DNA from: JAJTFW01 sp046160245
GTDB taxonomy: Bacteria; Bacteroidota; Bacteroidia; AKYH767-A; OLB10
DNA: 17,024 nt
Assembly: GCA_046160245.1 (NCBI GenBank)
Contig: JBJXGU010000329.1
Location: forward strand, 1 to 17,024
Reading direction: 5' to 3'
Position numbers and translations under genes: made by a program. How positions within the stretch are numbered: the stretch's first letter is position 1; every line of letters starts with the position of its first letter. Shown here piece after piece: positions 7,336 through 12,909 of this stretch. Under the pieces are notes generated by a model. That model was given only the letters and a program-made list of their open reading frames with translations. It had not been told where the DNA came from and did not search any database.

Positions 7336-7503
7336 ATTATACCAATTCCTAGTATGTTTTAGTTCAAAGCTGCGACGTATTTTTTGCCAAGACGAGTTGA
7401 AAAAAATGTTGCATAGCCCTAGTCTACGGAACAATTTTTTTAAGAAGTATTGGTGAAAAAGGACAAGCAGATGGGACTAAAACATACTAGGTGTTGGTAT
7501 TAT
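7336..7503. mobile_element. MITE-like foldback element with terminal inverted repeats and 5-bp flanking duplication
   Basis: The otherwise gene-free gap 7205-7596 contains a 158-bp element (7341-7498). Its ends are inverted repeats of 23 bp with 21 matches: left ACCAATTCCTAGTATGTTTT(AGT) at 7341-7363, right ACTAAAACATACTAGG(TGTTGGT) at 7476-7498. ATTAT precedes the left end (7336-7340) and follows the right end (7499-7503), as a target-site duplication would. The interior is also imperfectly self-complementary. TTG-A7-TGTTGCATAG near 7397-7416 pairs with the complement of CTACGGAACAATTTTTTTAA (7424-7443), so the whole element could fold into one long hairpin around TAGCCCTAGTCTA. It has no coding capacity. 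The rest of the gap shows nothing further that I can support. Confidence 0.72.
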
Positions 7504-7596
7504 ATAGCAAAATGCCATGAAGTTAATATTAGGAATATCGAAAAGATTAAATTATAAGTCCTGGTAATTTCACCTATATAAATCCAAAATAATTAT

Positions 7597-8205
7597 TTAT
7601 GCTGCTACGCGTTGAAGTAATACTTTGCAGGGGTTTTCAGATGTAACTTTAATGATATGTGATTTATGAAGCGGAACTGCAAAATAATCACCAGGCACTA
7701 AAGAATAAGTATCATCGTCTATAAGAATATCGCATGTGCCTTCTAAAATTAAAAACTTTTCTTGTTCATCATGATGTTGTTCGGCTGGCGCGTAATCTTT
7801 TATCCAAATGATGGCTGTTTGCAATTCTGGAGTAAAGCAAATGATTTTAGCAAAAATATCTTCTGCGTCAACAGGTAATATCATGTCTTCTCGGCTCAGC
7901 CAAGGAGCATAATCTTCTATTTTGGATGTATTATTTAAAATAGGTGGGAAAGATGCAGCTTCACCCTTTTCCATGCGCTCCATATAATCGATGGTAGCCA
8001 TCAAAAATGGTTTTACTTTACGGCTCGGTTGAACTGCATTTGAAATAGCATAATTTTCTAGGGCTTTTGAAATCTCTTCGATTTCTTTTTGAACTTCCGC
8101 GTATTTTGCGGCAGCTTGTTCCACTTCCAACGATTCTTCTTCGCTGGTAAGACCAAGTACGTATTGTTCCAGAATCCCTGATTTAATATATTCTATAATA
8201 TTCAT
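7597..8205 (-). CDS. ChrR-like cupin anti-sigma factor
   Basis: A 202-residue soluble protein with no membrane segment, predicted to hold the cognate ECF sigma factor inactive in the cytoplasm. The N-terminal 1-55 (LEQYVLGLTSEEESLEVE, then a Glu/Lys-rich helix) resembles the anti-sigma helical domain of RskA/ChrR proteins, but it lacks the HxxxCxxC zinc motif. Residues 100-202 are a cupin: motif 1 around APAEQHHDEQEKFLILEG (His144, His145, Glu149) and motif 2 PGDYFAVPLHKSHIIKV (His183, possibly His180), so a metal site looks intact. In ChrR the cupin is needed for the response to singlet oxygen. Here the trigger is unknown and may be a metal, peroxide or small ligand. Its ATG overlaps the sigma gene stop by one base (TAATG), the standard arrangement for a stoichiometric sigma/anti-sigma pair. 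Confidence 0.85.
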   Translation of the reverse strand: MNIIEYIKSGILEQYVLGLTSEEESLEVEQAAAKYAEVQKEIEEISKALENYAISNAVQPSRKVKPFLMATIDYMERMEKGEAASFPPILNNTSKIEDYAPWLSREDMILPVDAEDIFAKIICFTPELQTAIIWIKDYAPAEQHHDEQEKFLILEGTCDILIDDDTYSLVPGDYFAVPLHKSHIIKVTSENPCKVLLQRVAA

Positions 8206-8741
8206 TACTGAATTACTTTTCGAAGTTCAACTAATGCAGCCCGGGCCCTGGTTTTTACAGTACCTAAGGGTAGATTCAATTCTACTGAAATTTCCTCCTG
8301 AGTATAGCCTTTAAAATAGGCTAAGTCAATGATGCTTTGATATTCGGGTTTTAGTGTATTCACGATTTCTTTAATTCCAATTCGATCTTCTACCGATTTA
8401 TGTTGATGTATTTTATCTACACTATGTACGTTATTATTGATGGATTGGATTGATAAATTTTTAAAAGATCGTACTTTATCTATAGCAGTATTACGTGCAA
8501 TGTTTAGCATCCATGTGAATAAGGTCCCTTTTAAGGGGTCGAAACTTGAGATTTTTTTCCAAATTTTAATAAAAGCATCTTGTAATACATCTTCAGCCGT
8601 TTCTTCATCTTGATTTAAAATTTTTAAAACAACCCCAAACAATGCCGCCGAATAATTATCATAGAGATAACTAAAGGCCGATTTGTCCTCGAGTTTCAAT
8701 AAATTTACGAGTTCCTCTTCGCTATATTTTTTAACAGGCAT
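8205..8741 (-). CDS. ECF-type RNA polymerase sigma factor (SigK-like)
   Basis: A 178-residue ECF sigma-70 factor from the ATG at 8741. An in-frame TTG at 8792 would add 17 residues unlike the family, so I reject it. Region 2 runs from AFSYLYDNYSAALFGVV through AEDVLQDAFIKIWKKISSFDP and FTWMLNIARNTAIDKVRS. It contains the DxxQDxF-type core-binding segment and the W-x3-IARN-x3-D -10 recognition helix. Region 4 is LKPEYQSIIDLAYFKGYTQEEISVELNLPLGTVKTRARAALVELR, with the -35-reading HTH ELNLPLGTVKTRARAA. The F-D-P-x-K-G and DKVRS signatures recall the SigK/ECF19-type group. It overlaps the anti-sigma gene by 1 nt. Likely targets in this window are the two genes preceded by AAATCCA-N15-CGTATAT. Confidence 0.9.
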   Translation of the reverse strand: MPVKKYSEEELVNLLKLEDKSAFSYLYDNYSAALFGVVLKILNQDEETAEDVLQDAFIKIWKKISSFDPLKGTLFTWMLNIARNTAIDKVRSFKNLSIQSINNNVHSVDKIHQHKSVEDRIGIKEIVNTLKPEYQSIIDLAYFKGYTQEEISVELNLPLGTVKTRARAALVELRKVIQ

Positions 8742-8780
8742 TAATACAGAAATATTACTTCTTGTCTTATACAAAGAAAG

Positions 8781-8812
8781 TAAATATATCAATAAAAATT
8801 GTTTTATTTCAA
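8781..8812 (-). promoter_or_regulatory. Weak putative promoter of the sigma/anti-sigma pair
   Basis: On the minus strand, TTG (8812-8810), a 21-nt spacer and TATATTTA (8788-8781) loosely match the Bacteroidota housekeeping pattern, with final A instead of G. A start near 8774 would leave about 30 nt of leader before the ATG at 8741. The AAATCCA-N15-CGTATAT element is not present here, so classical sigma autoregulation through that motif is not supported. Confidence 0.28.
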
Positions 8813-8825
8813 TGGTATCTTGCCT

Positions 8826-8861
8826 ATAAAAATATCCTCACTGTAAATTACAGTGAGGATA
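8826..8861 (-). terminator. Rho-independent terminator of the fasciclin gene
   Basis: A perfect inverted repeat, TATCCTCACTGTAA / TTACAGTGAGGATA, spans 8833-8861 around one central base. On the minus strand it is followed directly by TTTTTATAGG (8832-8823), the usual U-tract. It begins 22 nt after the fasciclin stop codon. It insulates the fasciclin transcript from the downstream sigma gene, which implies that the two are transcribed separately. On the plus strand there is no T-run. Confidence 0.88.
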
Positions 8862-8883
8862 GCTTGGTGTTTATTCACTTTTT

Positions 8884-9417
8884 CTACTTCGGTAGTAGCA
8901 CAGTGTCAATAACATAAGTAACTCCATTGCTGTCTATTACATCTGCTATTTCAATTTTTGCATTGTTGACCATCCAGCTATTCCCTTTTTTGGTGATGGT
9001 TATTTCTTGCCCTTGAACGGTTTTCAATTTCATCCCGTTTTTCAAGTCTTTGGAGGTGAACTTTCCTGCTACAACATGATAAGTAAGCACAGAAGATAGC
9101 TTGTCTTTCATTTCCGGCTTAAGTAGATCATACACTGTTCCAGCGGGTAATTTATCGAAAGCAGCATTGGTTGGTGCAAATACGGTAAAGGGACCTGCAC
9201 TCGAAAGTGTTTCTACCAAGCCTGCTGCTTTTACGGCGGCCACCAGCGTTGTATGGTCCTTACTGTTTATCGCATTTTCGACAATGTTTTTTGATTGAAC
9301 CATCATCGCGCCACCAACCATAACGCCTTTTTCGTTATTCATGTTGGTTTGTGCATTTGCACTTCCTATAAGGAATGCAAAGGATAAAGAGAGAATTGCA
9401 ATTGATTTTTTTAACAT
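8884..9417 (-). CDS. Secreted fasciclin-domain protein
   Basis: A 177-residue exported protein: a Sec signal peptide (about residues 1-22, ending SANA before Gln) and then one fasciclin (FAS1) domain filling residues 40-177. The FAS1 hallmarks are present: GPFTVFAPTNAAFDKLP (H1 box), the central YHVVAGKF (YH motif) and GVTYVIDTVLLPK (H2 box). FAS1 domains mediate adhesion or ligand binding; the mycobacterial homologues are MPT70 and MPT83. There is no lipobox and no T9SS sorting domain, so it is probably periplasmic or released. The gene has its own promoter-like element (9456-9484) and terminator (8826-8861), so it looks monocistronic. It lies directly upstream of the sigma/anti-sigma pair, which suggests it belongs to that regulon. 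Confidence 0.93.
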   Translation of the reverse strand: MLKKSIAILSLSFAFLIGSANAQTNMNNEKGVMVGGAMMVQSKNIVENAINSKDHTTLVAAVKAAGLVETLSSAGPFTVFAPTNAAFDKLPAGTVYDLLKPEMKDKLSSVLTYHVVAGKFTSKDLKNGMKLKTVQGQEITITKKGNSWMVNNAKIEIADVIDSNGVTYVIDTVLLPK

Positions 9418-9455
9418 AAGTTTTTATTTTATAAGAATTGGTTAACTTTTGAAGA

Positions 9456-9484
9456 ATATACGCCAATTGATACATCTTGGATTT
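9456..9484 (-). promoter_or_regulatory. Putative ECF-sigma promoter of the fasciclin gene (AAATCCA-N15-CGTATAT)
   Basis: On the minus strand, AAATCCA (9484-9478) and CGTATAT (9462-9456) are separated by exactly 15 nt and end 38 nt before the fasciclin ATG. The same two heptamers with the same 15-nt spacer occur at 15102-15074 upstream of a DUF4331 gene, while the spacer sequences differ. The CGTATA element and the ATCC core resemble ECF -10 and -35 elements; as I recall, the mycobacterial SigK consensus is CCATCC/CGAATA. Assignment to the local sigma factor is inference. Confidence 0.6.
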
Positions 9485-9512
9485 GCAAGTGTTAATTTTT
9501 TTTATATCTTTC
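9482..9512 (+). promoter_or_regulatory. Putative housekeeping promoter of the LpxR-like gene (TTTG-N19-TATCTTTC)
   Basis: TTTG at 9482-9485, a 19-nt spacer and TATCTTTC at 9505-9512 match the Bacteroidota TTTG-N19-21-TAnnTTTG pattern except for the last base. Transcription would begin near 9519. This makes the ATG at 9523 almost leaderless and favours the ATG pair at 9547/9550. The TTTG box overlaps the -35-like element of the divergent fasciclin promoter. Confidence 0.5.
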
Positions 9513-9546
9513 ATTTTTAATCATGCTCCTGAATCCAAGTTGTGTT

Positions 9547-10533
9547 ATGATGCGTAAATCGTTGATGGTTTGTATTAGAATCCCAGCATTTTTAATATGC
9601 TTTACTCCAATTACATTATTTGCACAAGTAATTGATGAAACCAGCTCTTATCGTAACATGGAATGTGATCGATATTTTCGCTTGCATTATGTGAATGATT
9701 TTTTCGCCGCCACTGATTTTTACTATTCTCAGGGTATTAATTTTGAATTGGGCTCTCCGGTACTGAAAAAAAATCCGCTCAACTTTCTGCTTCCTAAATT
9801 AAAAAATAGTGAGTTCGCCTATGGAATTTCAGTCGAGCATGCCGTATTTACACCTTTAAGTATTCGCAATCCTGACATTAGCTTCAATGACCATCCCTTT
9901 GCAGCATACTTTATTTTGAAGTCATTTTTAATTTCAACTGATACCATCCATCAGCAGCGTTTAAGTTCTACTATCAGTACCGGTGTCTTAGGACCAGCAG
10001 CATTCGGCCATGGCATGCAAAAATCGATTCATGAATGGCTCAAGAATATTGAACCCCTAGGATGGGAACATCAGATAAGCAATGATTTTATTATTAATTA
10101 CGAATTGTTTTATGAGAGAAAACTGTATCAGCCAAGTGCTTTTTTTCTAATGAACGGAATCGTTAAATTGCAAGCTGGGACTTTGATGAATAATATTCAA
10201 GCAGGTTTTACAGTTATTGCAGGTAAGTATAATTCTCCGTTTTCATCGTTTGCTAATAAACCTAAACATAGATATAAAATCTATTTTTATGCTCAACCTT
10301 CCGTAGAGTTAGTAGGATACAATGCTTCGCTAGAAGGCGGAATGTTTAACCGCGAAAGTGAATATAAGCTTTCTGCAGCGCAGTTAGAAAGAGCGCTGTT
10401 TCAGACAAACTTCGGAGTAGTAATTGGTGATAAAAAAACATATCTAGAATTTTTCCATTCTTTTTTGACTAAGGAATTTGAAGAAGGTAAATCACATCGT
10501 TGGGGTGGACTAGTAATCGGATTTCGTTTCTGA
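9547..10533 (+). CDS. LpxR-like outer-membrane lipid A deacylase (DUF2219 family)
   Basis: This is the only plus-strand gene: 328 residues from the ATG at 9547, or 336 from 9523. A Sec signal peptide ends at LFA before Gln27. The rest looks like a 12-strand outer-membrane barrel ending in aromatic GLVIGFRF. It matches the LpxR/DUF2219 family, which removes the 3'-acyloxyacyl chain of lipid A: VNDFFAATDFYYSQGI corresponds to the family NDFF..TDRYYTxG (active-site candidates Asn50, Asp51, Ser61), and GVLGPAAFGHGMQKSIHEWL carries the catalytic-His candidate (His162). The usual RPYAGW segment is degenerate (HPFAAY). No substrate evidence exists beyond homology. It is transcribed divergently from the fasciclin gene with overlapping promoter elements, which fits an envelope-remodelling theme. 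Confidence 0.78.
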   Translation: MMRKSLMVCIRIPAFLICFTPITLFAQVIDETSSYRNMECDRYFRLHYVNDFFAATDFYYSQGINFELGSPVLKKNPLNFLLPKLKNSEFAYGISVEHAVFTPLSIRNPDISFNDHPFAAYFILKSFLISTDTIHQQRLSSTISTGVLGPAAFGHGMQKSIHEWLKNIEPLGWEHQISNDFIINYELFYERKLYQPSAFFLMNGIVKLQAGTLMNNIQAGFTVIAGKYNSPFSSFANKPKHRYKIYFYAQPSVELVGYNASLEGGMFNRESEYKLSAAQLERALFQTNFGVVIGDKKTYLEFFHSFLTKEFEEGKSHRWGGLVIGFRF

Positions 10534-10651
10534 ATAGGTAATTTCTTTATTTGATCATCTCAAATTATTGAGCAATGTTTTTATTATTATTAATAAATCG
10601 AAGATTAGTCGGAGTGGTTTAATGAGTTGAAGTGCTGTAGCTTAAAGTAAT

Positions 10652-10681
10652 AAGCCCCTTGCAAAACTGCAAAGGGCTTTT
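10652..10681. terminator. Terminator between convergent genes
   Basis: AAGCCCCTTGCA / TGCAAAGGGCTT forms a 12-bp stem (one wobble pair) with an AAAC loop, followed on the plus strand by TTTT. It lies 118 nt after the LpxR-like stop. It is also 27 nt beyond the stop of the convergent DUF4331 gene, where the minus-strand run after the stem (TATTACTTT) is poorer, so termination in that direction may be weaker. The remaining 10534-10651 stretch shows no other feature. Confidence 0.75.
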
Positions 10682-10708
10682 AAGTAAAGGGAAAGGTAAC
10701 GGCAATCG

Positions 10709-12784
10709 TTATTTTATAACAGAAAATTTAATGGACTGGATAATTTGATTATTGTTTTCTATTCTCGCAAAATAGAAGCCTGGTTTCAATTGTGAAACTT
10801 TATAATTAATTTCATGTGTACCACTTTCTGTCATTCGGTCATTAACAGGAGTGTCAATAATCCTTCCTGATTCATCAATTATTTTGATTGTCACTTTTGT
10901 TTTATCCTGCAAGCGATATTTAAATGTTGTATTTGTGCTTGCTGGATTTGGATAACTCGTCATGTATACTTCAGGAGTTCCTAGTTTTAAACTAGCATCT
11001 TGATCTGGATATAAGCGGTTGCTGCTGCTGGTGAGCGCACCTCCGCAATTTCCAAATCCACTCGCTGGTGGAGCCAAATAAGGAAATTTTGATTTGAATG
11101 CTTTGTCATTTTCTTCAACTCCGGTTGTATACGTTAGTACATTAATAAGATTTTGTGTTACTGGATTAGCTCCTCCTGCAGTGTAATCATCATAAAACAA
11201 TCCTACTGCAGCCAATACAACGCCGCCTACTGCTTGCAATTCTATACGTGTAACATCGTCTTCCAATCTACGACCATTAGGAAATCCATCCATATTAGGA
11301 ATAAATTGTAATGCTGTAGTGGTATTGTAAGCTGGATCTGTTAATCCTAATACTGCTGCTTGAATTAACCCAAGTGAACTAAAAGATGGATCATTACGAG
11401 GCGTAACAGGTACTGCCATATTGAGGCGAAGCATATCACCAAATGTTGGAAGAAAATTATTGATAAAAGGTTTGCCTGCTGCTAATGGATTTCCGTTTTT
11501 ACCGGTAGCCAATTGGTAAGGTGCAAGATTAGGTACTCCGGTCATGAAAATTGGTAATAAATCCACTGAACGCGGTTGTCCCGGACGCAACAAATAATTT
11601 CCAAACAATGCAACATCAAACGCTGTTCCTGTTGTTGCAGGATTTCCTAATAAACCTGCAAGACCATCGTGCGTGTTTCCAAAATCAAACCCTTGTAATG
11701 AATTACGTTGGATGCGCAGAGCAGATAACGCAGGTACAGCGGTACCAAATTGGCTGTCGTCCATATAAAGGGCAAGTTCCGGGTTGGTGAAGTATTTTTC
11801 TAAAGCAGTATCTTCATTATATGGCTGAATAGAATTCCAATAATCTTTTTGGCCGATGGGCATGATTACTTCGTTAGTTAATGGCATTCCAATTCTTGAA
11901 ATTTGTACCCACTGTCCTATGTTATGTGGTTTACCACCATGCAAACTTCGTACTGTAATCAATTTGCGACTAGCTGTAGCATACAAGCCAATGATGAAAT
12001 CTGAATCTAGAATATTAGCCGCTTGGGAAACATCTTTACCATCTTTTTGTAAATTAGCAATGGGAGCTTTGATACAAATAGAATGAATGTTTTTACAACT
12101 GAGTCCGTCGCGTGCACCTCCGGCTCCTCTTGTTTGTCCTAAATCGAAAACACCACCTAAATCAACAAAGAAGGGATCATCTGATGGTCCACAAAAAATG
12201 GTTTCGCCTGTTTTAGCAGTAGCAATTGCACTATTGCGAAGTGAATTGTAATTTGCTGCACCCAATCCAACTCCACTTTGTATAGAACGAGGACCAATAT
12301 TGTTTGGTGGAACGATTCCATTGCTTACTATAGTTTGAAAAGTATTTCCTTGGTCAATACTTCGATAGCAATTGTAAGTTGTTTTTAAATTTTGCGCTCC
12401 TAAACGAATGTTAAAGAATGTAGTTGGATCTTCGTTAACCTGCGAAAATTCGAAACGATAAATAATGTCGTCTCCTGGAGTTGCGGGATTGTTTTTAACG
12501 TGAATTTCGTAGCGCACATCTTCTCCAAAAGAGTAGTAGTTTGGACCCCCCTGCGGTAATTCTGCCGGGATGTAATTTGCAATGATGGTTACGGTGTTTT
12601 GATCGTCCGGACTTCGGAAAGCATATAGATCGGTATTGTCAGCTAATGCATCGTTGGCGATTAGTGGCGCTTCTCGATGACTCGATGCATCAAGGTAGGT
12701 GTTGGTGGATAGTATGGCAACAGCTGCTACTGCAACGATGCCTAACGTAATCCAGAGTGGTTTTTTGTTTTCGATTTTTTTCAT
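10709..12784 (-). CDS. Secreted DUF4331 protein with T9SS sorting domain (copy 1)
   Basis: A 691-residue protein with an N-terminal hydrophobic export signal (about residues 10-30). The DUF4331 hallmark SSHREAPLIAND (34-45) and NTDLYAFRSPDDQNTVTIIANYIP follow directly. The DUF4331 body runs to about residue 590. The last 85 residues (from YPNPAS, through GFYFARIENNNQIIQSIKFSVIK) are a T9SS type A sorting domain, so the protein should cross the outer membrane by type IX secretion and be attached or released there. The biochemical function of DUF4331 is not known to me. Conserved cysteines (NCYRS, FCGP, LSCKNIHSICI) are shared with the neighbouring copy and may form disulphides. It has no CGTATAT element of its own and lies 125 nt after copy 2, so it is probably expressed by read-through. 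Confidence 0.9.
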   Translation of the reverse strand: MKKIENKKPLWITLGIVAVAAVAILSTNTYLDASSHREAPLIANDALADNTDLYAFRSPDDQNTVTIIANYIPAELPQGGPNYYSFGEDVRYEIHVKNNPATPGDDIIYRFEFSQVNEDPTTFFNIRLGAQNLKTTYNCYRSIDQGNTFQTIVSNGIVPPNNIGPRSIQSGVGLGAANYNSLRNSAIATAKTGETIFCGPSDDPFFVDLGGVFDLGQTRGAGGARDGLSCKNIHSICIKAPIANLQKDGKDVSQAANILDSDFIIGLYATASRKLITVRSLHGGKPHNIGQWVQISRIGMPLTNEVIMPIGQKDYWNSIQPYNEDTALEKYFTNPELALYMDDSQFGTAVPALSALRIQRNSLQGFDFGNTHDGLAGLLGNPATTGTAFDVALFGNYLLRPGQPRSVDLLPIFMTGVPNLAPYQLATGKNGNPLAAGKPFINNFLPTFGDMLRLNMAVPVTPRNDPSFSSLGLIQAAVLGLTDPAYNTTTALQFIPNMDGFPNGRRLEDDVTRIELQAVGGVVLAAVGLFYDDYTAGGANPVTQNLINVLTYTTGVEENDKAFKSKFPYLAPPASGFGNCGGALTSSSNRLYPDQDASLKLGTPEVYMTSYPNPASTNTTFKYRLQDKTKVTIKIIDESGRIIDTPVNDRMTESGTHEINYKVSQLKPGFYFARIENNNQIIQSIKFSVIK

Positions 12785-12846
12785 GATGTTAGGTATTTGA
12801 GTTAAATTACTTGTTTTTACTTATGATGAATGCTTGAGTAAAGACA

Positions 12847-12889
12847 GTAGATTATTACACGGATTAATTTTATCCGTGTAATAGTCTAC
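12847..12889 (-). terminator. Stem-loop between the two DUF4331 genes (attenuator or weak terminator)
   Basis: An 18-bp stem with one mismatch (arms 12847-12864 and 12872-12889, core ATTACACGGAT / ATCCGTGTAAT) surrounds a 7-nt loop, 20 nt after the stop of DUF4331 copy 2. The minus-strand sequence after it (TGTCTTTACTC) has no proper U-tract. I read it as a partial terminator, an mRNA-stabilising hairpin, or a processing site between the paralogues. Confidence 0.5.
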
Positions 12890-12909
12890 AGAGAAAAGAT
12901 GTTAAATTT

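Noticed and set aside
7336..7503. CRISPR array or structured riboswitch in the gap between the Cdd1-like and anti-sigma genes
   Set aside because: There are no regularly spaced repeats, and the palindromic ends with flanking ATTAT duplication fit a transposable foldback element better.
8742..8792. Extended N terminus of the sigma factor from a TTG at 8792
   Set aside because: The extra residues do not look like an ECF N terminus, the start codon is TTG, and a plausible -7 box lies within the extension. The ATG at 8741 gives a normal ECF length.
8833..8861. The 29-bp palindrome as a sigma or repressor operator
   Set aside because: It is followed by a T-run on the minus strand just after the fasciclin stop codon, so termination explains it better.
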